64,000 nt of DNA from positions 3,327,501 through 3,391,500 of the forward strand of contig NC_084932.1 in the NCBI RefSeq assembly GCF_958298935.1. Reading direction: 5' to 3'. Origin of the DNA: Phragmites australis (Eukaryota > Streptophyta > Magnoliopsida > Poales > Poaceae). The position numbers and the translations under genes are program-made. Position 1 is the first letter of the stretch. Every line of letters starts with the position of its first letter. The notes beneath the pieces were generated by a model. It ran no database searches and was not told where the DNA came from. It saw nothing but the letters and a program-made list of their open reading frames with translations. Positions 12,290 to 23,512 of the stretch are shown piece by piece.

Positions 12290-12900
12290 TGTTACTCGCG
12301 ACAGCAATGTAATATGTAATATGTAAAAATGAATTAGTTATGAATTTCCGGTTCATTTCTTTGACAATCCTTCTTTGACGGCTCGATTCCTCTCCATGCT
12401 GGCTTGTCTATAAATAAATTCCAGAGCCAGTGAAGTATGTTGCCGAGTTCACCTGAGATAGTACAGATTTAATCATAAATTTACACACAAATTTTGTCTC
12501 ATTTGGAGTTTGTATGGATTATTTATGAATTTTGCAAGTTTTTATAAATTTACAGACGGGTCTGTACTAATATCATTAGTACAGCCGTTTGTACTTAATA
12601 TTATTAGTACAGACGGTTCTAAGTTACAAGCTGTCTATATTATTTGTACAGACGACTTTTAACTAAAAGCCGTCTGTACTAATAATATTAGTACTAAAAG
12701 CCTTCATGCATGAGACAAAGATTAGCGCCCAACCAAGATGACTTTGCTCTGTTCATGGTTAAATCCTCTAGACATGTTAAATTTAATTGAAAGTTTAAAA
12801 CACATACCTTGACTCCTTTTCTTTCCTCCATTCTGTGAATAATCTTCTACCATTATAACAAGTTCCTAATAAGCATGTGACTTTTCCTATTTTGAAGATG
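12290..12900. repeat. CACTA intergenic spacer with internal subterminal-type motifs
   Basis: Between the two CACTA genes, positions ~12,555-12,695 contain motifs of the subterminal family (ACAGACGG, GTACAGACGGTTC, GCCGTCTGTACTAAT) in both orientations, far from either end. The rest is AT-rich with no gene. The motif block may be a nested remnant of a related element or a regulatory site. Confidence 0.6.
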
Positions 12901-15734
12901 GCATCTGGAGATGAACGCGAACTGCCTCCGGTCTCTTCTCAGGAGCAAACAGAAGAATCTCAGGTGCAGAAGTGAAAGCGAGGTGGCCGAGGCAAAAACC
13001 AGATGCCCACGGGTCACTGCACCATTACTCACGTCAATGAGGTAGGCGTGCCAACACAGCCTCAGCAAGCTCAGGCGGCATTCCGTAGGGCATGCGCCTC
13101 ACTTGGATGGACAAGGGTCAGAATAACCTACCCAAATTGGAAGGTCGTGCCGCGGAGCGAGAAAACCTTCTTGTGGGAAACAATTAAAGCACAATTTGAC
13201 TTCCCTGAAGGATGTTCCTTGGACGACGTGGAAAGACAGGCAATAGCCAAGATGGGCAAGGCGTGGAAGACCTTCAAGAGCAAGATGTATAATACATATG
13301 TGAAGCAAGAACTCGTCCCCAATAATATTACTTATGGCTACTTGGCGGATCAATAGGCGGAGTTTGTGGCGAGGTGCCAATATGAGGAATTTCAGTAGCA
13401 GAGTCAGGCTAACAAGGCGCGCCAGTCACGCAACACGCACCCCCACAGGCTCGGCACCGGTGGGTATGCGCGCAAGGAGTTGGACTAGGACAAGGAGGAT
13501 GAGCAGGCAGCTCTGGAAAACCGCTCCACACCATTTTCACAGATCCCGGAGAGGCGGGCCCGGAACTGGCTCCGAGGAAGGGCCGTAAGCTCGGCCGATG
13601 GTTTCGTCACCTTCAGGAAGCCTGAAACCGAGCAAGTGGCTCAAAGGATCCTTCAACTTTCGGAAGAATCCACTCAAGGTTCATTCCAGCCATCTCGGTA
13701 AAAGGACATACTAACCTCAGCTCTGGGGAACAAAGAGCACATGGGTCGCACACATGGCATAGGTGTTTCCGTTCCATGGAAGTTGGGATTCCCTAACGAC
13801 GCCAATTCATATAGGAGCCGAAGGAGAAACAAAGCTGAGCGCGAAGCAGCCGAGCGTGAACAGATGAGAAGGCAGATTGTCGCGGAGGTTGAAGCAAGGA
13901 TGAAAGAATAGATGGATATGCTTGCAGAACGGATGGAACAACGGGTCGAGGAGTGAGTACAGGCAATAAGGCAGGATGCAGCCACGACACTTGAATCTCC
14001 ACCGCCTCTGCACCAGAGTAGCTACGCATTTGCACCAGGGAACGATCCAGAAAACATGCCCGATCAAACGGACTTCCTTGTGGGCGGATTTGAAGGAGAC
14101 CTCCTCAGCGATGACATTACGAAAGAGGTCCCTGGTGAGAGATACCCCATCGACGACATAGAGACGGCCACCAAGTGCAAGCTCGTACTGCCCACCATTG
14201 TTGGCTCCGACAATATCATTAAGGTTGGCATGGGCTTGGCGTTCCCATGCGGCGGGGATCAGACGATCCACTGACTCCCGCTAGAGCCTGGTTACGCTAG
14301 GGTGTCAGTGGACATGATACACAATAATTGCACGTCCCTCCCAGTTCCTATTACCCCAGAGGACGATGTCAAGACACTTGGCCAGGCCATCCACTCCTTC
14401 GTCTAGTGGCTGAAGAAGTTCACAACACTGGTTGCACCTCCACCGCTTCCGCGGACTCTATCTCCAGTACGCGACGGCAGCGACTTCTCTTTTCGTCGTG
14501 CTCCATCAAAGGTCAAATCTCCTTCTGCACCACATGGGCAAGAACAAGTGTCCGGCAAAAGAAGCCAATAGTCCACCAAAACGGCACCTCCCGGAAAGCG
14601 CAGAGGCAACAAACATCACAAGAGCAAGGAGGTAGAAGAAGAACATCTGTCAAACACCTACGTGGCAGGCGAGCGGTTAGTGAGCAAGAAAGCGTTAGAG
14701 CAAATGAGCTGGGCCTGTACGATGCTGCACGACCGATGCCTTAAGAGGATCCATGAGAAGAAAGATCTTTCTCCTTGTTTCAGCGTCAGGTACCAGCGGC
14801 AGCATTACCTGCGTCCAGCTGGACAATTCCTCATGACCTTCGAGGATTTATTCCTCCTCTACCGTCTTGATAAGCTGGACGTCGGTCTATTGAGATGCTG
14901 GACTACTAATCGCGGTTTATGCTTAATGAACCGCCTAACCCATTGATACGCTCATTTATCTACATTACTCTTATATGTAGACTTATGATTCAAGAAGCCA
15001 GGATAGAGAATCCGAGAATTGGATTCCTCGACCCACAGATCGTATGTGGGTCAACGATCCAATGGACTCCGGGGGAGGTCGAGAAATATATCGCGGAGTC
15101 CATGGTCCCCCTCTGTGGATCGAAGGACCTTATTCTTCTATCGTACAACTATGGAGAACATTGGATACTAGTTTGTATCTATATACATAATCAACACTGC
15201 ATATACATGGACTCGATGTACTATGACAAAAATAGGTATTCAAATCTGATAGACTTATTGAACCGGGCGTTCGTGAAGTATGTTTCGATGGACGGGATTG
15301 TACGGAATGATAAACACTCGGCGACCCACCAACATAAGTTCCCGGTAACAATTCCTCCGTCGCACATCAATTTACCGTTATAATATGCATTCCATAGAAC
15401 TAAATATACCGTGCACGAATTTCTGCAGTGTCACAGGCAGCCGCAAGGCACCAACGTCTGTGGGCTCTATGTTGCCCAGTATATGCTACAAATCGTTGGC
15501 TCTAGTCCACCAGTATATCCGGCGGTTAGTGTAATTATAGTATATTAAAATGCATTTTTCATGGTTTTGTCTAACTATTTTTTTCTTCTACAGACATATA
15601 AATTTCCTACAAGTAATATCCCGAACGACGGTCTCATGTATATTCAAAAAAGGCTCGCTAGTTTCATACTTGGGGAGATCCTAAAGGACACCGGCGAATT
15701 TTATGATGTCGAAAACTTTATTCCGACACAATGA
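12901..15734 (+). pseudogene. CACTA second gene with Ulp1-like peptidase domain
   Basis: From ATG 12901 one frame can be followed to ~14,900 with no indel but ten stops: TGA 12973, TAG 13354, TAG 13396, TAG 13486, TAA 13699, TAG 13909, TGA 13954, TGA 14272, TAG 14404 and TAG 14569. It encodes a plant-transposase (PF03004-like) block (PRSEKTFLWE...FDFPEG, KMGKAWKTFKSK) and a coiled-coil-like charged region near LTSALGNKEH. The frame changes near 14,900-14,985, where an intron is possible. A C48/Ulp1-type peptidase region follows: RIGFLDPQ, GEHWILVCI with the catalytic-type His, a YMDS block, and TNVCGLYVAQYM with the catalytic-type Cys. TAA 15381 interrupts it. A 69-bp intron (15525-15593, GTTAGT...TTCTACAG) precedes the last exon, ending TGA 15734. 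The protease role in transposition is not established. Confidence 0.85.
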
Positions 15735-15984
15735 AGAATGCTTTGTAAATGTCGTGAGGCTTTGTAATATTGACAATTTAATTTTGTTTATGTGTCATAA
15801 ATTTATAAGTGTGACTTTGTGACATTGATAAGTGTATGGAGTTTGAATGCAATGATAAATATATTATTGTTTGAATGCAAATGATCTGCTGTGTGTAATA
15901 TATGAATTCAGTACTGCTGTTGCTGTTGTTGTTGATATGTCAGTTTACATCCAGTAATGTATGTATTGTGTACTATATATATTA

Positions 15985-16238
15985 ATGTACAGACGGCTCA
16001 AAATTGAAACCGTCTGTACTGTACTATAGTACAGACGGACGAGCCGTCTGTGATATTAAATAGTACAGACGGCTCGTTATATCACAGACGGCTAGTGATT
16101 GCAGCCGTCTGTACAAGTTTTTGTACAGACGGTACAAAAACCCGTCTGTACAAATCTAATTTGTACTGACTCTTTTCCACAGACGGTTCGAAAAAGTGTC
16201 CCGCACCGGGGTTACGAACCGTTTGTACAAATATTTTC
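15985..16238. repeat. 3' subterminal repeats of the CACTA element
   Basis: About nine ACAGACGG/CCGTCTGT motifs in both orientations immediately inside the 3' terminus, mirroring the 5' subterminal array. Together with the CACTACTA ends and AAT TSD they define the element. Confidence 0.85.
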
Positions 16239-16248
16239 TCTAGTAGTG

Positions 16249-17581
16249 AATTTCCAATTTCAAATCTCACATTTTGATTCAACCCTACCTAAAATATATG
16301 TTTCTAGCAAGGAGATGATTGGGGTGCATCAGCGTCGAGAAGATGAGAACGTATAACGGTATAAGGAAGCATAAACTCCCCCTGGTCCAAAAGAAAAGGT
16401 TGTATATCAAATATGCACCTACCAAAATCTCCATCGTTACTAGCATTGACACAGCCCATCTATAGAATGCTTCTTTTCTACTGTGGCACACCAGGACTAG
16501 CAAAGCCAACGTATATTGAGGAAAAGGAAATGGAATGGCTAGACAATAGACAGATCTCTCTCTCTCTCAACTGGAGATGGGAAGCTACTGATGTGTTCCC
16601 AAGGGAATAGGAGGCAAAAGGGAAAGAATATCAGCAGCACAAAAAACAAAGGTCTATTAAGCTTTATGCTTGGCTGCACTTCGAAGCTCGGACGACATCC
16701 TCTGGAATCTTCTCGACTAGTTGAACACTCTACTCTAGGTTTCCCCAGCATAGTCATTTTCATGTTTTTCATTGTGTTTGTTATGTACTTCTCTCACCTT
16801 ATGAGCGCACAGAGCTCTTGTCTCAGTCAATTGAGTGCATCTTCCATGTATATAGTGCTAAGTTTAAAGGTTCTCACTGCTATAATTCTATAACTCATCA
16901 AATGTGGATCTCATGCGCATTGTGTCACCTTTGATGCATGGGTCCCACTTTTTACAGTACATTATTATTGGCACATACTAAATTTCCATTATTATTGGCA
17001 CTTACATGGCCCTTGTAATATTTGATTTTCACCGTGGCACACCCAGTGCTGGCAAACCAGAGTTGTATGAGAAAAGTTTGCCGATGTTGTCTGATGGAAA
17101 TAGGAGGCAAAAAGGAAGAATCCATCAGCAAACCAGAAGTTGATTGACCAATAAACCTCTGTTTGGACGCCCTTCCAAGCTCGGACATAACATTCCCAGT
17201 ATTCTCGGCTACGAACTGCATATTCTGTTGAGGTGCCTGTTGGTCCACGGCGCCGCGATCGACTGAAATCGAAAGATTTCACAGGCCTAATTTTTCTGGT
17301 CTCTTTTGGCAGAACCAGAGAAGAGAGAAATAACAATTAAAGACACTTACTGGGTTCCGTCTATGTAAGTTACTAGTGGATACCCCACGTTGCAGCGGGA
17401 ATCTTAGGCATGTACTATGCGATGAATCGCTATAGAACGGTAATTGAGAGATGAAGAATAGTGGAGAGCAAGTTGCTTAAGGGGTGCCGTTCACCTAAAA
17501 GTTTGACAGAAAAGCACCTATGGAATTGTCCCAGCTCCTTGAACTTATGATACTACTTAATGTTGGCATCATATATATTTA
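16249..17581. repeat. Two diverged copies of an unidentified segment
   Basis: Blocks at ~16,478-16,735 and ~17,033-17,215 align in order: GTGGCACACC, then AATAGGAGGCAAAA with GGAAGAAT or GGGAAAGAAT, a TCAGCA block, an AAGCTCGGAC block and TTCTCG.CTA. On minus the second gives a frame with ENTGNVMSELGRASKQ and PPIS; the first is frame-broken. The GGAGGCAAAA motif is the inverse of the GCCTCCTATT motif in the 300-bp repeats at 2-5.6 kb. These look like fragments of one dispersed gene or element family that I cannot name. Confidence 0.4.
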
Positions 17582-17804
17582 GAGACTGTTCGGTAGAGCT
17601 TCAGTTTTGAGATCTAAATAGGATATGAAGTTTGTAGAATAAAATAAAGTGATTTAAATATTTGTTTTAGTCTAAAATAAGAAGAAAATATTTCAACCAA
17701 AGACGTTCAAATTGTTCACAGCTCCATGAATTTCTGGAGATATGAATGACCAGCTCTAAGAATTTTTATAAATTTTTAGAACTAGAGCTCTACCAAATAA
17801 TGTC
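17582..17804. mobile_element. Tourist-like MITE 1 (TTA TSD), 223 bp
   Basis: The left end GAGACTGTTCGGTAGAGCT and the inverted right end GACATTATTTGGTAGAGCT match at 15 of 19 positions. TTA flanks both sides (17579-17581 and 17805-17807). A short, AT-rich, non-coding element with a TTA TSD is typical of PIF/Harbinger-derived Tourist MITEs. Confidence 0.7.
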
Positions 17805-17807
17805 TTA

Positions 17808-17996
17808 TGGCCTGTTTGTTTCAGGTCCTCATTATAATCCAACTTATAACAATCTAGCCCTCAGATTGTAACAATTCAGCAATTTAGATTTCAACAACTT
17901 CTGCAGATTACACGATTCACTTCTTACCATCCAACTTCTTACAATCTAAAATCTACAAATTATTTTTCACAATCTCCAGCTACGATAAACAGACCT
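17808..17996. mobile_element. Tourist-like MITE 2 (TTA TSD), 189 bp
   Basis: The left end TGGCCTGTTTGTTTC pairs with the inverted right end AGGTCTGTTTATCG. TTA is found at 17805-17807 and 17997-17999. It starts exactly where MITE 1 ends, sharing the middle TTA, so one of the two inserted at the TSD of the other. Confidence 0.65.
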
Positions 17997-18439
17997 TTAG
18001 AGTGGTGAACCTATGAGTGACCTGAAACAGTAAATGTTCCAATTTAGAGAGAGATCTGCACGAATCCCATCGAGGAGAGAGAGAGACACCCGGTACTGAT
18101 ACCTTGGGTTGGAAGCTTTGTGAAAGATGTGGATGCCAGGAGCGTCGCCTGCTGCTTGCTTGGGAAGGCAAGACGTGGGTGATGCCGGCGCCATGAACAG
18201 GCCGCGAGATTTATTGGCTGCCTCGTCGGGGAATGGAGGAGCAGGCAGGCGATGCGGAGCCATCGGGTGTAGGAATGTTTTTTTTTCCTTCACATGAGAC
18301 GCAAGCCACGGAAGGATAGCAGGTCGATGATGGTTCAGATTGAGCTACTGATGGATCGAACAGCTGATGCTTTTTAGATGATGTCTCTGTACTAGAGAAA
18401 AGAAAAACTACATTAGTAGGAGCACTTTAAAGGTATTAC
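17997..18439. other. No firm gene (about 440 bp)
   Basis: A minus-strand open frame (17997-18293, 98 codons) contains MAPHRLPAPPFPDEAANKSR and could be an exon fragment, but I recognise no domain. Otherwise featureless. Confidence 0.3.
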
Positions 18440-18687
18440 CTATACTTCTATAAAATATACGAGTTGTGACAATCCAATCAATTTTCATTATCCACCTGAA
18501 TTGATCAAACAGTCACTGTGCAAAGTTAGATCCTGTTCCTTCTTCTAAAAATATATTTAATCTCTATTATTTGCCTTCTATACATAGACGTACAATATTT
18601 GATTTTCATACATTTTAAAAATACATTCGATCTCTTATTATTTGCTTTCTATACATAGACGTTCAATATTTGCTTTCTATACATTCA

Positions 18688-18840
18688 CTGTCGGGTTTCT
18701 CTAGAGGGTACACCACCTCCCGTACTTTGCATACAGTGCCGAGTTTCTCCAGATGGTGTGTCGCCTCCCATACTTTGCCTATAGCTCTGACCTTCTAGAG
18801 AGGGTGCATCGTCACCCGCACGTCGCCTCTGCCGCTATCT
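18688..18840. repeat. ~50-bp degenerate tandem repeat, about 3 units
   Basis: Successive units share a GTTTCTC.AGA.GGT, then CACC or CGCC, then TCCC.TACTTTGC pattern starting near 18,690, 18,740 and 18,785. No coding sense is apparent. Confidence 0.5.
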
Positions 18841-19083
18841 ACCACGGAGGTCACCTCCATCGCACTATCTTTACATTAAGGTACTATACGAGAATTGTAT
18901 TCATCCCCTCACAAATCGGTCACCATCTTAATCATCCTCACAGCGTTGCTATGGACGGTCAACTCTGGATGATACGGTCCCCTTCACCCTCTTGTCTATG
19001 TACTCGTCATTCTTCTTCCTCCTGAAATTACATGATTATATTGTGAATTTCGTGTTTGCAAATCTCTCTTTTGTTATTGAAGG

Positions 19084-20700
19084 GATCGGTGACATCCTAA
19101 GAGGGGGGTGAATTAGACACTTAAAATTTATTCGATTCCAAAAACTACATAAGATAAACCTATATCAATTTCTATCTAAATGTGCTCTAGGTTTATCTAG
19201 TGTGTCTACTCTACCGATCAAAAGAGATTGCAATCTATCTAGGAAGGTAAACTGCAAGAATGTAAATGCGGAAATGTAAATAAGGTAGATAGAGCAAACT
19301 CGGTACAAGGATTTTTATCCCGTGGTATCAATGGCATGAATGCCACCCCTAGTCCACGTTAGAGCTCCACCAAGGATATACTCACGAATGGCACCCAGTC
19401 ACGACCTTTGAGCCACCAAGTCACAAAGACAAGGCCTCTAACCGGATGAGCCACCAAGCCACCAAAACAAGGTCTCACCAGTAGCCTCTCTTCCGGTTCC
19501 TCGCCACCGTGATCATTTCGGAGCTTGAGCCATAAAGGCAAGGGTCTCCGCGTCCCCGCACAATCATCTTGCCGGTGCTCCACACCAAGTCGGAGGGTCA
19601 ACAAACTTGTCGGCGAGTCACCAAGACTCCTAGGTGCCGGCGTACCAAGAGGTACAATGTTGGATTACTCCTTGATCTACTCTCTAGGCAGCAATCACCT
19701 AGCAACACACTCTCTAGGCCTATAAGCACTAATCACTCTCTAATCTTGTACTTAATAACCTTGGATGATCACTTTAAGCACTTTAGTGGCTTGGATGTCT
19801 TCTCAGGTGTATACAAACTTCTCAGGACTCTAGCAACCTCAAATGACTGAGTGGAGGGGTATTTATAGCCTTAAACTCACACACTAGCCGTTAACCCAAT
19901 GTGTCAGAAAAGTTGTTAATACCGGATGATCCGGTGAGAACATTAGTACTAACACCAGATCATCCGGTGAGTACACTCTCACAAACTAGCCGTTGGAACC
20001 CACACTCAAGTTTCTGTGAACACTGGACACTCCGGTGTATACCGCAACTCCATCACTAGACTATCCGGTGAGTTATCTGAGACATCTAAGTCTCTGCATC
20101 TCCTCTGCACAAATTGCTCCGGTGAAGCCTCCAGTGTGCACATCTTCATCACCGGACTATCCGGTGGGTTATCTTCGGCCAGCCGAGCCTCTGCAACCCT
20201 CTCTGGAAATAATACTCCAGTGTTACACATCCTTCATCACCGGATCATCCGATGGCTTGGACTTTGCTCTGCCTCTTTGCACTGTTCATTGTTCGGTGTT
20301 CATTCCATTCACACTGGACCATCCGGTGCCTTGAACTTCGATCTTCCACGGCTGCAACCTTCTCTGGTGGAAATGCTCCGGTGTGCACAACACTAATCAT
20401 CAGACTATTCGGCGGCTTCATCCTTTTTCTTCAACAGATGCTTCCTCTCTGGAAGAATTGCTCTGGTGTACACATTATCCATCACCGGACCTTTCGGTGA
20501 GGTTTTTATGCCTTTGTCCCCCTTTGATAGAGATGCTCTGGTGAGTGCAAACACCTAGAGCACCGAACCATCCGGTGAGGCAAATCTCCCTGGGACTTTT
20601 TCAATTCAGTCCAACTTTATCCCGGCTACGATGGCTTCTTCATGTATTGTATCCATAAGACCTACTAACATATATTCTTGACAAACATGTTAGTCCCAAT
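19084..20700. repeat. Repetitive block with palindromic CCGGTG array
   Basis: Begins with GGTGACATCCTAAGAGG, a sequence type I have seen often in grass repeats. Positions 19,920-20,575 carry about a dozen occurrences of a short imperfect palindrome of the form CACCGGAYYATCCGGTG or half of it, every 40-90 bp. The frame around 20016-20396 is a by-product of this repeat and not a gene. I cannot assign the parent element. Confidence 0.55.
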
Positions 20701-21054
20701 GACTATGTTGTCATTTATCACCAAAATTACAATCATAGCCTAATAGGGCCATTTTCGCTACAGTTATGCTATATTCTTTTATTTCTTCGGATTGCTATAT
20801 CCTGGATTGATTCTACGTGTGTGAAATACGTGTGCAGTTGCTAGTAGATATAGATGCGAAAGGAAAACCCACGGAGGTACATGGAATCCAATCCTGACTC
20901 ACTGCACAACACAACCCTGACTATTCATACAACATGCGAAAGGTATAAGATAAAGAATATAATGTGATAGATAATATGTATTGAGAATTGTAGATATTTT
21001 ATATAGAGTAAATGTTGTCTTGGATCACAATGCAATTCTAAAGATAATACAGAA

Positions 21055-22865
21055 CACTATATCAGAATAGCTTATTAGTGACAGGTGATAACCCTCGTTA
21101 GTGATGGGTAAAATCTCTGTCACTCTGAACGTGTCACTAATGTGGACACATTAGTGACGGGTCTGCACCTGTCACTAATGACATATATCAGTGATGGGTC
21201 TTGATCCAGACCCGTCACTAATTGCTATACATCTGTGATGGGTCGGGTCCAGACCCGTCACTAATGAGCACTTGAGAATAAAAAAAAGAGGAAATGGCCC
21301 ATAGTTTTTCCTCTTTCACTTAATAAGCTAAGATACAAACACCAATCATGTACTAATCTCTTACAATCTAAACACGGGCGAGTTCCCGCACTGGTAAAAA
21401 AACTGCTATGGTAAAAACCTGCTCTAGTTTGGATGCTTCTATATCATCTTCGGCGATGTTCGATCCCGTGGTTGGCTGTCTCTCCCTGTCCATCACCGCG
21501 GTCCGCCTCCCCCAACATCGTGCTCCTTCCAGTCTCCCTGAGCCGCGCTCTGCCGTCCGGGCCCTCGCCCGCACCGTTGCCGCCAGAGCCAATGACACAC
21601 ACACGCACGCACGGCACGAAGGCCGGTACCACAAAACATGAGATCTCAATGGATCCAACCTAGATCCACTGAGATCCACAGTCTAGATCGACAGATCTAG
21701 CAAGATCCATCGCCCTTCTTCACGTGCGGAGGGTCGATGAGGCCTCCACCGCCTTCTCCTTCGTCTCCGGCTACTAGAAGGCCGGGGAGACACAGTGAGC
21801 TCAGCGGCGGACTTCCCCGACCCAATCTAGGGGCCCCTCCACCGGATGGGGAGACCCCCCTTGTTCACAAGAATGTCCATGCGGGGGCCACCGCAAGGCC
21901 CCACGCGCCTCCATCGCACACCGCCGCACCACACAAGTTGCTGCCGATGCCCGCATCTCCTTCCTCGTCGGCGACGGCCCCACCTCGCGCACACACCTCC
22001 TCACCGCCTCCACGCTACTCGACTACGTGCCAAGTCTGTGATGCTTCCTCTGCCGCTACGGCGGCGGCACAAGACATGAGCCCCTAGCGCAGCGCTCGGG
22101 CGGGCGTAGGCGCTCAAGCGGGCCCGTGAGGAGGCCGCCGACGAGCTCCTCCATCATAACCATGATGCCTTCTTCCTCCTCCGTGTCGACATCAAGGTAG
22201 CCAGTGACAGCATGACTCCCAAAGCAGCCAGATCTAGACGTGCGTCGACCCGAACTATGGCCTCCCTCACGCACGATAGCCGGCCTTGCGTCGCACATGG
22301 TTGACACCCCCAGGCTCCCTCCTCCCTGGGGAGGCACTCCGACGAGGGGTGGCCGCCTTTAGACCATGCCCCCGCGACCATCTTCTCTAAGCACCACGAG
22401 AAAGAGAGGAGAGACAGTGAATGAGGGGCGGCTAGGGTAATGGTTTGGGAAACCCTAGCCACCACCATTTTATCTAGCCCAGACAGGCCATGGGCCGGGG
22501 GCAGGATACAAAGCAAGGCTAGCCCAAAGGCTAGCCTAGGATGCTGGAGTGCTGGTTCCTGAGCATCTCTGATCATTAGTGGCAGGTGATAATGGATACC
22601 CATCACTAATGACCGAGTCATTAGTGACAGATGTCCTTATAACCCGTTACTATCATTACTACCCGTCACTGTTATCATTAGTGACGGATGATTTTCTCAC
22701 CCGTCACTAATGATCTATCATTAGTGACGGGTCTGACACGGGTCTGACCCGGGGTAGTTATTAGTGACACGTCCTCATAGGACCTGTCACTAATAGGACA
22801 TTAGTGACACGTAATAAGTAGCCGTCACTAATACCGTGTCATCTTTGTTGGTTTCTTACGTAGTG
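21055..22865. mobile_element. Non-autonomous CACTA-like element, 1,811 bp
   Basis: The left end is CACTATATCAGAA. The right end, inverted, is CACTACGTAAGAA. A 3-bp TSD GAA is present on both sides (21052-21054 and 22866-22868). Both subterminal zones (21,075-21,270 and 22,570-22,850) are filled with TTAGTGACGGGT/ACCCGTCACTAA motifs in both orientations. The 1.2-kb interior is GC-rich with no transposase. A different subterminal motif (TTAGTGACGG instead of ACAGACGG) shows it belongs to a separate CACTA family from the 7.5-16.2 kb element. Confidence 0.85.
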
Positions 22866-23444
22866 GAATCATATGGGAGAGATTATAATCAAGGGTAAGA
22901 AAATCTATCCTACATATAGTAACAACCAAATATACTCTAACACAACCGAATTTTGATGTGTTTCTACATCTCCCAGCACGACATCTTGGGCGCCATCGTC
23001 ATGCCTGGTAATTAAATTAAAGTGTGAGCATATTTCACTAGCATATGAAAATCAATTAGAACTACTCCACAACTAATCAATTTGAATTTGTTTAATTCTG
23101 ATGATATACATAGATTGAATGAGGAGCAAGGATTCCATGAAATTAGAAGTGGATATCTTCCATATAAATTGACATTTAAAACCTATACTCCACAACTAAT
23201 CAATTAGAACTACTCCACAACTAATCAATTTGAATTTGTTTAATTCTGATGACATACATAGATTAAATGAGGAGCAAGGATTCCATGAAATTAGAAGTGG
23301 ATATCTTCCATATAAATTGGCATTTAAAACCTATACAAAAGTATTGTTAATAAATGATAGCATGTCGTGCCCCATGAGTAGAAGTATCTATCTTCCGCTA
23401 TATCAGACTGAAATATTCTAAGCATCCCTAGCATTAAATTCTGG
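22866..23444. repeat. 148-bp tandem duplication upstream of the small-protein gene
   Basis: A block starting ACTACTCCACAACTAATCAA at 23061 is repeated at 23209, offset 148 bp, with only a few differences (for example GATATACATAGATTG versus GACATACATAGATTA). The second copy gives a 63-codon open frame (23230-23421) of unknown meaning. The rest of the interval is AT-rich and featureless. Confidence 0.8.
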
Positions 23445-23468
23445 TGTACCTGTGGGTGCTTTCCATCC

Positions 23469-23476
23469 TATATAAG
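23469..23476 (+). promoter_or_regulatory. TATA box of small secreted protein gene, copy 1
   Basis: TATATAAG lies 37 bp upstream of the ATG at 23513. It is conserved with its flanks in the second copy (25380-25387), supporting a real core promoter with a very short 5' leader. Confidence 0.65.
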
Positions 23477-23512
23477 GGAGCGTATGTGTTGGAGTTCTAC
23501 ATTAGCAGCAAG

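Larger units (their letters stand above)
18440..20844 (+). mobile_element. Helitron-like element with internal repeats (tentative)
   Basis: The left part (CTATACTTCTATAAAATATA, then CACTGTGCAAAG, then TTTGCTTTCTATACATTCACT) aligns block by block with the compact element at 24316-24615. The right end GTGTGCAGTTGCTAG followed by T (20841-20844) matches that element's CTAG terminus. Between these conserved ends lie about 2.1 kb absent from the short copy. A clear 5' TC after an A is not visible, so the left boundary is approximate. Confidence 0.4.

Noticed and set aside
21368..22621. Several frames of 60-155 codons in the GC-rich CACTA core
   Set aside because: Overlapping frames on both strands with biased composition and no domain; explained by high GC content.
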